DNA from: Skeletonema tropicum
Taxonomy: Eukaryota > Bacillariophyta > Thalassiosirophyceae > Thalassiosirales > Thalassiosiraceae
NCBI GenBank assembly: GCA_037178625.1
Contig: CM074141.1
Coordinates: forward strand, 1,674,001 to 1,738,000
Direction of reading: 5' to 3'
Length of the DNA: 64,000 nucleotides
Positions 1-10,899 of the stretch are shown in pieces (position 1 is the first letter of the stretch; each line of letters opens with the position of its first letter). The translations under genes and the position numbers were made by a program. Under the pieces are notes generated by a model. It did no database searches and was not told the origin of the DNA. It saw only the letters and a program-made list of their open reading frames with translations.

Positions 1-1741
1 TGAAGTGCTCTCTCTTCCAGGTGTGGAGGAGACCAACGCAATTCTACGTGAAGCTTTGTTGGTTTGTGAAGAGGAAATGTTGAAAAGTAGCTGTCCATCT
101 GTAGCTGAATTCCTAGCTTTTCTGAACCCACCGGAAAGAGATGCAAATGCAGGCAGAATTGACGAAATTACACCGACAGACCGTCGAGAGGATAGTGTCA
201 GTGATGAGAAAGAAACAAAGTCGAAATCGGATGGGTTGGTCTCGTTCTACAAGAGCATATCTTTATCCAATAACAGGAAAGTCCGTGATGTATCCGATGG
301 AGCATCGATTGAGATGTTGTCACCAAAAGAGCTCAATGTGCCTGACGAAGCAGTGGCAAAGAGCAGTGTCACGTCCATGAAAAAGTCTCGTCTTGTTCGA
401 AACAACTCCTCTTATTCGCAAAAATCTACGGATGACCAAATGAACAGGAAGGTCAAAGATAAACTTGATTTAGTATGGCTGCTCGGTCTTCATAAACAAG
501 ATAAAGAGGAGCGGATCAAGTACTCCTGGCGACCACGGATGATGCTTTCGGCAAAACTTGATGTTGAGAAGTCTTCTGAGAGCGATGATCCTGCCCATAT
601 TGTTTGTATGGAGACAAATCGATCAGAAAGCCTATTAGCTAGTGGGACAAGCGATGGTGAACTACTTTTATTTGATTTGAGACGACATCCACCAGCTCTA
701 TGCGCAAGGCATCGATTTCATCATGCTGAACAAGATAACGAGACTGCGAGACCTATTAGACAGGTGGGGTTCTTAGATGCAGGTAGACTTCTAGTTTGTG
801 ATGGAGGCTTACATCTATTTGATGCTGAGAATCAATCTGTAGTCACCTCACTCTCCTCAAAGAATACATGTTACAGCGATCAAGAGAGCAAACAATGGAT
901 GTGCGAAGACATACTAGCTTTCTCGTCATTCCCTTCCGGGACGGGATCGGCTGAAATCCTTTCCGGATCGATGTGTGATATCTCAGCTATTTCTTCAGCA
1001 TATCTTTTTGGAATTGATATGCGCTGTAGCCAAAGCATCACAAGCCGTAACTATGTCGCTCACTACAACCCCTCTAAACCTGATGCTTTGTTCAAAGGTC
1101 TCACCTGGAACACTGGCATAGTGACGAAAGAATACTCCCAGTCTGAAAAAACAAGCTCTCCGCTGGAACAGGGTTCTTCTTTTAATTTTACATGCTTGAC
1201 TTCACACTGTGGTGGAGGCGACTGGGTTTGTGTGGGGAGTAGCAGTGGGCATATTCATATCTTCGATCGACGTCGAGGGAAGTTGCTTGCTTGTTGGAGA
1301 GCGCATCAAAAGGCTGTTGTCTATGTCAAGTCAATATCTCGGTACAAAGTTATCTCAGCCTCTGCAGACAAGACTGCTGTGTTATGGAATATTTTGTCTT
1401 CTCCTCCACAAAAGATGTCATGTATATACAATATCCCTGGAAAAGAGCATTCGATGAATTTAGCCTGCCAACATTTTCGAGAGGATGGCTTGGTGTCTGT
1501 ACCCGATGGTGATCTCATTCTCTGCGCGGTCACCGGGAGAAAGACTGTATTCATGCCAATGACAGAAACACAATCCGACGAATACCCCTTGGAAGTCAAG
1601 GCTGATAGAATAGTGATGAGTGATTGCGAGGGCAACCCTATACCAAGTTCGGAGAAGCTGAAAGTAAGCTCTGTCGCGTTATTGCCTTGTCGTCAATTGG
1701 TACTGCTCGGCTGTGAAGGAGAAATACACGTCTGTCTCTGA
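1..1741 (+). CDS. WD40-repeat protein, tandem copy 1 (5' end outside window)
   Basis: An open frame enters from the left edge and stops with TGA at 1739-1741. The first in-frame ATG-like codon visible is at position 5, but the frame is open upstream and copy 2 shows matching coding sequence before it, so the true start is probably outside the window. The C-terminal half has WD40-type blades: one near residue 215 (GTSDGELLLFDLR) and others around 405-465 (VGSSSGHIHIFDRRRG and SASADKTAVLWNI). The N-terminal third is polar and probably disordered. WD40 propellers are binding platforms and I cannot name the partner. The spacing of a charged region followed by C-terminal WD40 blades would fit the end of a BEACH/WDR-type protein, but no BEACH residues are visible, so that is a guess. 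No introns are seen. Confidence 0.75.
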   Translation, partial: EVLSLPGVEETNAILREALLVCEEEMLKSSCPSVAEFLAFLNPPERDANAGRIDEITPTDRREDSVSDEKETKSKSDGLVSFYKSISLSNNRKVRDVSDGASIEMLSPKELNVPDEAVAKSSVTSMKKSRLVRNNSSYSQKSTDDQMNRKVKDKLDLVWLLGLHKQDKEERIKYSWRPRMMLSAKLDVEKSSESDDPAHIVCMETNRSESLLASGTSDGELLLFDLRRHPPALCARHRFHHAEQDNETARPIRQVGFLDAGRLLVCDGGLHLFDAENQSVVTSLSSKNTCYSDQESKQWMCEDILAFSSFPSGTGSAEILSGSMCDISAISSAYLFGIDMRCSQSITSRNYVAHYNPSKPDALFKGLTWNTGIVTKEYSQSEKTSSPLEQGSSFNFTCLTSHCGGGDWVCVGSSSGHIHIFDRRRGKLLACWRAHQKAVVYVKSISRYKVISASADKTAVLWNILSSPPQKMSCIYNIPGKEHSMNLACQHFREDGLVSVPDGDLILCAVTGRKTVFMPMTETQSDEYPLEVKADRIVMSDCEGNPIPSSEKLKVSSVALLPCRQLVLLGCEGEIHVCL

Positions 1742-1744
1742 TTA

Positions 1745-3595
1745 ATGCGCGGAAATGTATGGCAAAGAAAGTCATTTTGTTGCCTTGTAATCGACTCTCA
1801 TCTGACCGATGTTCTGAACGAAAGTGTTCTTCCTCGCGATGGCGACAAGAGGGATGAAGTGCTCTCTCTTCCAGGTGTGGAGGAGACCAACGCAATTCTA
1901 CGTGAAGCTTTGTTGGTTTGTGAAGAGGAAATGTTGAAAAGTAGCTGTCCATCTGTAGCTGAATTCCTAGCTTTTCTGAACCCACCGGAAAGAGATGCAA
2001 ATGCAGGCAGAATTGACGAAATTACACCGACAGACCGTCGAGAGGATAGTGTCAGTGATGAGAAAGAAACAAAGTCGAAATCGGATGGGTTGGTCTCGTT
2101 CTACAAGAGCATATCTTTATCCAATAACAGGAAAGTCCGTGATGTATCCGATGGAGCATCGATTGAGATGTTGTCACCAAAAGAGCTCAATGTGCCTGAC
2201 GAAGCAGTGGCAAAGAGCAGTGTCACGTCCATGAAAAAGTCTCGTCTTGTTCGAAACAACTCCTCTTATTCGCAAAAATCTACGGATGACCAAATGAACA
2301 GGAAGGTCAAAGATAAACTTGATTTAGTATGGCTGCTCGGTCTTCATAAACAAGATAAAGAGGAGCGGATCAAGTACTCCTGGCGACCACGGATGATGCT
2401 TTCGGCAAAACTTGATGTTGAGAAGTCTTCTGAGAGCGATGATCCTGCCCATATTGTTTGTATGGAGACAAATCGATCAGAAAGCCTATTAGCTAGTGGG
2501 ACAAGCGATGGTGAACTACTTTTATTTGATTTGAGACGACATCCACCAGCTCTATGCGCAAGGCATCGATTTCATCATGCTGAACAAGATAACGAGACTG
2601 CGAGACCTATTAGACAGGTGGGGTTCTTAGATGCAGGTAGACTTCTAGTTTGTGATGGAGGCTTACATCTATTTGATGCTGAGAATCAATCTGTAGTCAC
2701 CTCACTCTCCTCAAAGAATACATGTTACAGCGATCAAGAGAGCAAACAATGGATGTGCGAAGACATACTAGCTTTCTCGTCATTCCCTTCCGGGACGGGA
2801 TCGGCTGAAATCCTTTCCGGATCGATGTGTGATATCTCAGCTATTTCTTCAGCATATCTTTTTGGAATTGATATGCGCTGTAGCCAAAGCATCACAAGCC
2901 GTAACTATGTCGCTCACTACAACCCCTCTAAACCTGATGCTTTGTTCAAAGGTCTCACCTGGAACACTGGCATAGTGACGAAAGAATACTCCCAGTCTGA
3001 AAAAACAAGCTCTCCGCTGGAACAGGGTTCTTCTTTTAATTTTACATGCTTGACTTCACACTGTGGTGGAGGCGACTGGGTTTGTGTGGGGAGTAGCAGT
3101 GGGCATATTCATATCTTCGATCGACGTCGAGGGAAGTTGCTTGCTTGTTGGAGAGCGCATCAAAAGGCTGTTGTCTATGTCAAGTCAATATCTCGGTACA
3201 AAGTTATCTCAGCCTCTGCAGACAAGACTGCTGTGTTATGGAATATTTTGTCTTCTCCTCCACAAAAGATGTCATGTATATACAATATCCCTGGAAAAGA
3301 GCATTCGATGAATTTAGCCTGCCAACATTTTCGAGAGGATGGCTTGGTGTCTGTACCCGATGGTGATCTCATTCTCTGCGCGGTCACCGGGAGAAAGACT
3401 GTATTCATGCCAATGACAGAAACACAATCCGACGAATACCCCTTGGAAGTCAAGGCTGATAGAATAGTGATGAGTGATTGCGAGGGCAACCCTATACCAA
3501 GTTCGGAGAAGCTGAAAGTAAGCTCTGTCGCGTTATTGCCTTGTCGTCAATTGGTACTGCTCGGCTGTGAAGGAGAAATACACGTCTGTCTCTGA
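1745..3595 (+). CDS. WD40-repeat protein, tandem copy 2
   Basis: This is the second copy of the gene ending at 1741. From the codon at 1859 to the TGA at 3593-3595 the predicted protein is the same as copy 1, and I saw no base difference when comparing the DNA. The ATG at 1745 comes only from the junction between copies: the first eight or so codons are copy 1's 3' flank read through. The stretch from about 1770 to 1858 (ending PRDGDKRDEVLSL) reads like genuine upstream coding sequence of the parent gene. WD40 blades sit at about residues 253-268 and 440-505. As it stands the copy lacks its own promoter and native N-terminus, so it is either a non-functional partial duplication or an assembly duplicate. 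Confidence 0.6.
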   Translation: MRGNVWQRKSFCCLVIDSHLTDVLNESVLPRDGDKRDEVLSLPGVEETNAILREALLVCEEEMLKSSCPSVAEFLAFLNPPERDANAGRIDEITPTDRREDSVSDEKETKSKSDGLVSFYKSISLSNNRKVRDVSDGASIEMLSPKELNVPDEAVAKSSVTSMKKSRLVRNNSSYSQKSTDDQMNRKVKDKLDLVWLLGLHKQDKEERIKYSWRPRMMLSAKLDVEKSSESDDPAHIVCMETNRSESLLASGTSDGELLLFDLRRHPPALCARHRFHHAEQDNETARPIRQVGFLDAGRLLVCDGGLHLFDAENQSVVTSLSSKNTCYSDQESKQWMCEDILAFSSFPSGTGSAEILSGSMCDISAISSAYLFGIDMRCSQSITSRNYVAHYNPSKPDALFKGLTWNTGIVTKEYSQSEKTSSPLEQGSSFNFTCLTSHCGGGDWVCVGSSSGHIHIFDRRRGKLLACWRAHQKAVVYVKSISRYKVISASADKTAVLWNILSSPPQKMSCIYNIPGKEHSMNLACQHFREDGLVSVPDGDLILCAVTGRKTVFMPMTETQSDEYPLEVKADRIVMSDCEGNPIPSSEKLKVSSVALLPCRQLVLLGCEGEIHVCL

Positions 3596-3623
3596 TTAAT
3601 GCGCGGAAATGTATGGCAAAGAA

Positions 3624-4178
3624 GCATAGCAGAATTGAACAACACGCATGATTAACGGATGGGATACAATGGCTTCCACACTTTACTGTCGGATGATTGT
3701 CGACATAATGCACTAACTTCAAGTAAACTAATCAATGACAAACACAGCTAAGCATGGAGTTGGAGACCTCAAAATTTGTTGGCCGACACATCTTCTTACG
3801 TCTACGTCTTCAGAGAGAGAAGGTTCTGATCAGTCTATAAGAATGAGCGTTTTACAGCGTTTGTCTCCCAGCCCAGAGGACTCCAGAAGAGCGAAGCATG
3901 GACATTGCTTGGACAGAAAGCGGCCAAGTTGCGATATGAAAACCGCTCTGTATTCACTCTTCTTACGATGCTGAGACAAACACGACTGATCCAAAACCGT
4001 ACGGGACAATTCATTCAGAATCGTCATCTCATTTTTTAGCCTAAACCTCAACAACTAACCCCATCACATCACATCACATCACATCACAAGCACTCGTCCG
4101 CAACGCAATGTTGTGGTGCTCAATAATTACCTCGATTAGCAATCATCTCCAATATTTGGCGAGTCGCATTCAAGATTT
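3624..4178. other. Intergenic, with a CATCA/ATCAC microsatellite
   Basis: No convincing gene is seen. The 79-codon open frame at 3735-3974 has no recognisable domain and a random-looking composition. A pentanucleotide repeat (catca type, about five units) lies at about 4062-4088, roughly 90 bp before the start codon of the GH16 gene. It could be in that gene's promoter or 5' UTR. Confidence 0.5.
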
Positions 4179-6159
4179 ATGCTAAAATCATTCATCCTTG
4201 TTCTGGTTTGCCTCTCGGTGCTCTCTTCCACAAGCGTCGTCGCACCAGCAGCCACCTTTCTTTCCTTTGAAGTTGGCAACAGCGACCAAGCGGCCTTCGA
4301 CAAGGCCGCCGGATCCTTCATATCTGGTGAGGATGAAGTCAACCCATTGACAAACGACAGCGTTAACCCATCGTCACTTGTCGGACGATATATTCGTAAC
4401 TCAGCCATTCGCTGGGATTGGAGCTCATTCACCACATTTGCCATCAACGATGCATCTCTTTATCTTGATGGCGATCTCACCTTTCAGATGGACGTGCTCA
4501 CGTATGATGCAGAGATCGGCACTCAAATTGACATTACTATTGAAGACTCTACTATTACGGCTACTGAATGCTTTCCCTTGGGTAGACACAGTCGCTATAC
4601 GGCGGTAACTTCTGTTCAAGGAGCTTGGGAGAAACTCACCTTCTCAAAGCTAGATCAGCCGGATGCAACGGTGGCAAATGATGCAATCAGTACTATATTG
4701 ACAACTTGGTCGCTGTTGCAGCTACAAGTGCACCGACCTCATCTCCTTCAACAGCGGCTCCATCAACACCTCCTTCGACCGCGGCTCCTTCACCACCAGG
4801 AGCAATTCTATATGATGAATTCGCCACTCCCAATCCATTTGATACTGACGTCTGGCAGACACGACTTCATTAAATACAGTACTCAAATCAAATCTACTGA
4901 GATGAATCGCTACGGAAAGTACGAGGCGAGATTAAAGTCTGGTACAGCGAATGCAGGGGAGGGTGTGATGTGTGATTAGCGCCTTCTTTATTTACTTTAA
5001 TGATGAGGTGGATTACGATGGTGACGGAGTACATGACAATCAAGAGATTGACATTGAATTGCTGAATAGTGATCGAAGTTCAATTTGGTGTAGTGTGTAT
5101 ACTGACTATCAATATGTAAATGATGTCTGCATATTTCACCGTTACTTGGCAAGAATTAAAGTCTCCACCGGAGAGGTATGGGCCACCGTTCCGGGAAATG
5201 AGGGTAATTGGGATTTGGTGCAGGTTGATTCTTTGGACTGGAGTGTACCGGAGTTTGATCATAGCACTAGTTTTTACACCTATGGGTTTGAGTGGACTGA
5301 GAGTAAAGTCGCATTTTGGATTGATTTGGAAGATGGTTGTGGACGTCGCCATCTCTTTGAGGTGCTATCTGATGGGAGTGGTGGTCCCAATGATCACATT
5401 CCGAATATGCCTGCATCAACCTACTTTAATCTGTGGCATACTTACGTTGATTGGTTTCGTAGAGCGGATGCTCCGCCGATGAGTGTTGATACAGTGATGG
5501 AGATTGATTACGTTAGTGTTATGCCGGTATCAACTTCAAATGAGCCATCAAGTCATCCAATGACGCTGGCACCCGTACCAGGCACTTCAAATCCTCCCTC
5601 ATCATTGCCTACTCCACAGCCAACCGGTGCAGCCACTTCATCTCCCACGAAGAATCCAACAATTGCTCCAACATCTTCGCCAATAACTCCACCAACATCT
5701 TCACCTGTTGCCCCTGCCAAAACTCTTGTTTGCGGAAGAGGTGATGTTGATGGCAAACCTTGTGCTGAAGGGCTGACGAAGACTGCTCCCGCTGATGAGT
5801 TACACGAAGTACGCTGCTGCCGTGATTGCACTGGTATCGACTGTGATAGACCATGGAGGCGGAAGTGCTCTACCTTTGACCCTAATCTTTACGCAAGATC
5901 TAAGGTTGGTGGAGTTTGTAAGGTAGGAAGCTTTGCGGAGGCTCAACAGTTCTGCAGGAGTGCTTCAAATGATGATAATTCAAGACTTTGTACACCTAAA
6001 GAGGTTGAAAATAGCTGTGCAAAAGGTACAGGTTGCAATTTTGATAAGGAGCTGACCTGGGCGTGTGGCTATGATGGATATCAATGCACATAAGATGCAG
6101 AGTGTTGTGGATCTTGTGTGAATGGTACATGTGGAAGTGGATCCAGCATCTTCTCCTGA
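4179..6159 (+). pseudogene. Secreted GH16-type glycoside hydrolase with Cys-rich C-terminus, broken
   Basis: The frame starts with a clear signal peptide (MLKSFILVLVCLSVLSS), then an N-terminal beta-sandwich-like region, a P/S/T linker, a GH16-like catalytic region, a second S/P/T linker and a Cys-rich module starting near LVCGRGD. The GH16 signature EIDIE, which holds the catalytic glutamates in this family, is at 5044-5058. Supporting motifs are RYGKYEARLKSG before it and FYTYGFEWTESKVAFWID after it. GH16 enzymes cut beta-1,3/1,4-glucans and galactans. The coding sequence is not continuous. Sense runs in frame 4179 to about 4685, shifts to another frame for YYIDNLVAVAATSAP to about 4860, returns, then shifts again at about 4970, where a 7-nt extra stretch gives gtgatgtgtgatt. 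A TAA at 6091-6093 cuts the tail 22 residues before the TGA at 6157-6159, which matches the ends of the two neighbouring genes. It is either a pseudogene or a region of sequencing errors. No intron explains the shifts. Confidence 0.75.
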
Positions 6160-6836
6160 GCCTGAACCTGAGCCTGAGCTGATTCTTGAGCTTGAGAGAT
6201 ACACTTACGAGTTGGTTGTACAGATGTAATGTAATTATATTATGCAGTCGAATTATGACATTTGGCTCAAACTCTTGCATGCTATAAAGACAAAGACTGA
6301 AGAAATCGTCTTCATCTCAATCTTGTGGAAGGAGCTCTAACATCTAACATAGCGGGGCTCTCTTCTTACTCAATTTCCAGCCCAAGATTTCAGATGCGTA
6401 TCTTCATCAAGCTCTTCTATCATAATTCCCAAGATTTCAGATTCATTATTCCTTAGAGTCCCTGGTCCCACCTGATCCCGATTTTCTTTGAGTAACAGAT
6501 GGTCGTTTTCTTTTTGCATTCTTTCTAACCTCGAACCTGGCTGAGGTCATTCGAAACTGGAAACTGTCACTTTGAAAGTAAGCTTCGTCAGAGTTTGATT
6601 CTCTAGTCTCTCTCTAATAGAATAACAAAAAAATATCACTCCAGTCAAAAAAGAATGTGCCATCACGAAAAAGCTCAGCGTCGATGAACCTTGGGTTCGC
6701 AAAATCCGCTGAGATGAAAAGCCCGTTCCCGTTTTGATGTCATCTGCATCTGCGCGACATGCGACATGGAATGCACTCGGGAAAGAAGCCAGCCATCTCT
6801 ACAAACCAAACCAAAACCTCTCACAAAAATTAAAAG
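6160..6836. other. Intergenic: GH16 3' flank and subtilase 5' flank
   Basis: The first ~130 bp contain a short cctgag/cctgaa repeat and a 3' UTR-like stretch with atgtaatgtaat at about 6226-6237. The same stretch follows the two protease genes. From about 6420 to 6560 lies sequence related to 11315-11460, sharing aattcccaagatttca and cagatggtc-ttttct. This is a duplicated 5' flank shared with the trypsin-like gene. No further gene is seen. Confidence 0.5.
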
Positions 6837-9800
6837 ATGTTTCTGCCCAGAGGAACAACGCTCCTAATCACCTCCCTTGCCTTCGCCGCTTCGGCAGCGG
6901 TAGGCAAAGTATTCGCCGTCGAAGTCGACCCATCATCAACCGGTGAACTTCTCCCAAAGTATGTCCCCTACGACAACGGCGGCGTCACAACCCTGCTCGT
7001 CTCATATCGTGATGAAGAAGGCCATAAGAATGTAGTGAGCCACACCAAGAAGATGAAGGGCCAGGGAAAATTGGTCAGTGAAAAAAAGAACTTCAAACTC
7101 AAGAAGAAGCACAAGGTAAAGAAGGAGAAGAGTTCATCTAACGACGGCAGCAAAGACAAGAAGGGCGCCAAGGCAGAAAAGATCAAGGTCAAGGTCAAGG
7201 ATGTCAAGGACCGCAAGTTGAATCTATTCGAAGCTGAAAAAGATGATGCCTACATTTCCGGCTTCTCTGTCATCGAAGTGAAGAGTGACGACATCGCTGG
7301 TGAAATTGCTGCCCTGAGTGCCCTTCCAGGTGTGACCACTGTCGAGGAGGATGCCATGATGCACATCTTGTCTACAGACTTCCATAAGAAGAAGAAGCTC
7401 CGTGGCGAAGGGGGAGTTGCAGAGCGCGTACGTGAGATTCAAGATTCCATCAAGACTACTGCCGACGAGATTCGAGATGTCTCTACTAGCCATGAGCGCC
7501 GTCTTGAAGATGAAATTCCTTATGGAATCACCATGGTGAATGCAGAGTATGTGTGGAACAAAGGGACTCCACCTTCGACGATCAAGATCTGTGTTGTTGA
7601 CACTGGATATGACCTTGGCCACGAAGATTTGCCCACCGAGTCAGACGGTGTCGCAGGATGGAATGATCCTAGTGGCAATTTTGACTTATGGTATGAGGAT
7701 GGAAATGGCCACGGGACACATTGTGCTGGTACAATTGGCGCTATCGGAAACAACAACATTGGTGTGACTAGTGTGAATCCATATCCCGACAGATTTACCT
7801 TCTTCATTGGAAAAGGTCTATCAAATAGTGGTAGTGGAACTACTGAAAATGTCCTGGCTGCTGTTGATAAATGTGTGGAGAATGGTGCAAAGGTCATTTC
7901 AATGTCTCTCGGTTGTGATGGTAGTGGTTGTTATTCAGACGCCGCCAACGCCAAATATGAGGAAGTTTATGATGCAGGCGGTGAGTTAAGATTTACTGTA
8001 TCTGCGTGTTGTAATGCCCAACCCTCCTCTCACACTTGACTGACACATACTTATTCTCTCCCTCCATCCCCTCCCTACTTTTTCAGTCCTTGTCATTGCT
8101 GCAGCAGGTAACAGTGGAAGAGATTCTTGGGGCTACCCTGCTGGTTACCCTACCGTGATGTCTGTTGGGAGTGTCGACTCGGCGGGCGACCTCAGTTCTT
8201 TTTCAACAAGGAACAATCAAGTGGAGATCACAGGTACGTCTAAGCAGGTCCAGATTATGTTCGTGGACATCTAATCTGATCAACTTTGTATTTATTTATT
8301 TATTCACAGGACCTGGAACAGACGTCAAATCGACAACTCCGAACGATCAGTACGATATCTATTCCGGTACATCAATGGTGAGATTGCTCTCTATCTTTAA
8401 CTGCTGTGCCTACTTATTTTGTTGTCTTTGAACGTTGTTACTAAAAGCTTACTCTACTCCTCTGTACCTGTACAGGCTTGTCCTCACGTGGCTGGAGTTG
8501 CTGCTCTCCTTTGGTCACACTTCCCTGCTTGTACCAACAATCAAATTCGTAATGCGATGATTCGAAGTGCTGCTGAGCCACCGGCTAGTGCTTCAACGAA
8601 CACGGCTGGGTGGGATAAATACCATGGTTGGTAAGATTGTCTCTACTTTATCTCATCATCATCATCATTATGTCTGGAACATGATAATCCTAACTTCAAT
8701 TTACTCTCACAGGGGCAACGTCGACGCTGCAGCCGCATACGATCTTCTCGCAACAGGATGTGAAAATGCTGGAGGTTTAACTGTCCCTCCCAGTGGACAG
8801 CTCCATGATTTGGCAATGGGCGGGAAATTTCAGAAGGATGAAGGATGTATAATTGATGCGCACTGTGATCAGTTCAACCCTGCTCTTGGAACTTTTGTCT
8901 GCAACACTAGTACCAATTCTTGCGAGAGGGTGGTAGTTCCCTGCACAGGTGGTCAAAAGGAAGTTGTGGTAGATATTCGCACGGACAATTTCCCTGGTGA
9001 AACAACCTGGACGGTCACTGACTTGTGCGGATATGGAGAGTCTATCTCCGGTGGTCCTTATAATAATGCGAACACAGACTATTCGTCAAGTAATAATGTC
9101 TGTGAAGGACAGTACCAGTTCACAATCAACGTAAGTTACTCTTTGTGTGCGAGTCTTCATCTTCATGTGCTCATCAAAATCGTCAATACCAACGCTAACT
9201 TCTTGTTCTTGACTGTGCGTCTATCATATATCAGGACGCCTATGGTGACGGCATTTGCTGCGGTCATGGTTCAGGAAGTTACACCGTCAAGTACGATGGT
9301 GTAGTGGTAAAAAGTGGGGGTCAATTTGGGTCTTCTGAAACGCAAACATTTGGACCAGCTTGTGTAAGTAATCCCACCCCTCCTCCAACGCCTGCACCTC
9401 CTACTGAACCGCCAACAGCACAACCAACACCAGTACCAACTACAGCAGCACCAACCTCGGCTCCAACTGGTTGCCAAGGCGCAAAAGTTGTGGTAGATAT
9501 CCTCACAGACAACTATCCTGGTGAAACAACTTGGTCGATAACAGATAAATGTGGATCTGCTGGGGTGATTATGTCCGGTGGTCCGTACAGTAATGCGAAT
9601 ACGCCATATTCAGAGTCAATTTGCGCCACAGCTGGAGAATACGAGTTCACAATCAATGTAAGTGAATTACTATTTGTTGAGCTCATCGGTATTTGTTGAG
9701 CTCATCGGCCTCTTTCACCACTTTTGTTAACTTTGTATGTGTCTATGCATTCCAGGACGCTTGGGGCGACGGCATTTGCTGCGGTTATGGTTCAGGAGGT

Positions 9801-10899
9801 TACACCGTCAAGTACAATGGTGTAGAGGAAGGAAGTGGGGGTCAATTCGGCTCCACTGAAACGACAACATTTGGATCTTGTCAAAGTGATCCCACCCCTC
9901 CTCCAACGACACCTCCTTCTACTGAACCGCCAACAGCACAACCAACACCGGCTCCAACTACAGCAGCACCAACCTCGGCTCCAACTGCGCCTCCAACAGC
10001 TTCGGTAAGTCTCGAAGTATCGAATTGAATGATTTGGATTCCAGCGATGTATGCACCTCCTTTCTAATCAACGCTTTATTTGTAAATTTTTACTTGAATT
10101 GCAGCCAACTACCCCACCAACCCCAGTTCCTTCAGCGTCGCCAACTGCATCACCAACTTCGGCTCCAACAACCGCAGCACCAACGCCGGTTCCAACTACT
10201 GCAGCACCAACTTCGGCTCCAACTTCGTCTCCAACAGCTTCGGTAAGTCTCGAAGTATTGAATTGAATGATTTGGATACCAGCTATGCATGCATATCTTT
10301 CTAATCAACGCTTTGTTTGTATCTTTTTACTTGAATTGCAGCCAACTACCCCCCCAAGTCCTGCTCCTACTTCAGCCACTTCATCTCCCACGAAAAATCC
10401 AACAACTTCGCCAACATCTTCACCAACGTCTTCACCTGCTGCCCCTGCCAAAACTCTCGTTTGCGGAAGAGGTGATATTCCTGATAAACCCTGCAGTGAA
10501 GGGCTGACGAAGACTGCTCCCGTTGATGAGTTACATGAAGTACGCTGTTGCCGTGATTGCACTGGTATCAGCTGTGATAGACCATGGAGGCGGAAGTGCT
10601 CTACCTTTGACGATAATCTTTACGCAACATCTAAGGTTGATGGAGTCTGTAAGGTAGGAAGCTTTGCGGAGGCGCAACTGTTCTGCGAAAATTCCGGAGG
10701 TGCTGGCACAAGGCTTTGTACACCTAAAGAGATTGAAAATAGCTGTGCAAAAGGCACAGGTTGCAATTTTGATAAGGAGTTGGTCTGGGCGTGTGGCTAT
10801 GATGGATATCAATGCACAACAGATGCAGAGTGTTGTGGATCTTGTGTGAATGGTGCATGTGGAAGTGAAAGCGGATCCAGATCCAGCATCTTCTCCTAG
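6837..10899 (+). CDS. Secreted subtilisin-like serine protease (S8), 9 exons
   Basis: Exons read 6837-7980, 8087-8233, 8310-8377, 8476-8630, 8713-9130, 9235-9657, 9756-10004, 10105-10242 and 10342-10899. All introns are GT..AG and the phases fit, giving 1099 residues with TAG at 10897-10899. The order is: signal peptide (hydrophobic, residues ~5-25), a Lys-rich propeptide with an I9-like part (VIEVKSDDIAGEIAALSALPGV), the S8 catalytic domain, two beta-sandwich-like DGICC modules, P-T-rich linkers, and the Cys-rich C-terminal module. The catalytic triad is complete: Asp255 in VVDTGYD, His292 in GHGTHCAG, and Ser452 in SGTSMACPHVAG, which is joined exactly across intron 3. The oxyanion Asn390 is in AAAGNSG, joined across intron 1. 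It should be an extracellular or wall-associated endopeptidase. Introns 7 and 8 resemble each other and those of the next gene. Confidence 0.92.
8967..9880 (+). other. Two DGICC-type beta-sandwich modules of the subtilase
   Basis: Module 1 begins at VVVDIRTDNFPGETTW (about 8963) and module 2 at VVVDILTDNYPGETTW (about 9487). Each has SGGPY, then F-T-I-N, then an intron, then DA(Y/W)GDGICCG, GSG-YTVKY and GGQFGS-ET. The intron falls at the same place, between FTIN and DA, in both modules and in the single module of the neighbouring trypsin-like gene (12363-12726). Similar C-terminal modules occur in other secreted proteases. I infer a structural or carbohydrate-binding role, which is not shown by the sequence. 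Confidence 0.7.
10005..10341 (+). repeat. Duplicated intron plus P-T-linker exon in the subtilase gene
   Basis: Introns 10005-10104 and 10243-10341 are near copies. Both start gtaagtctcgaagtat and end tacttgaattgcag. They flank a 138-nt phase-0 exon coding only P-T-x-A-P-T repeats. The same intron/exon/intron unit occurs in the next gene at 12844-13197. Because each exon is a multiple of three in phase 0, copies can be added or lost without a frameshift, which lengthens or shortens the linker. Confidence 0.8.

Larger units (their letters stand above)
1..3623 (+). repeat. Tandem direct duplication, 1854-bp unit
   Basis: Sequence from about position 5 to 1769 recurs at 1859-3623 with a constant offset of 1854. 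The match ends at the motif ggcaaagaa (1761-1769 and 3615-3623). After it, copy 1 runs into agtcattttg and copy 2 into gcatagcag, which fixes the right edge. The unit carries the WD40 3' gene region and about 28 bp beyond the stop codon. Near identity means either a very recent duplication or an assembly artefact. Confidence 0.9.

Noticed and set aside
3735..3974. 79-codon frame between the WD40 and GH16 genes
   Set aside because: Random-looking composition, no domain, no homologue in the window.
4685..4975. Tiny introns to explain the GH16 frame changes
   Set aside because: The gaps would be under 20 nt and lack proper splice signals. Indels explain them better.
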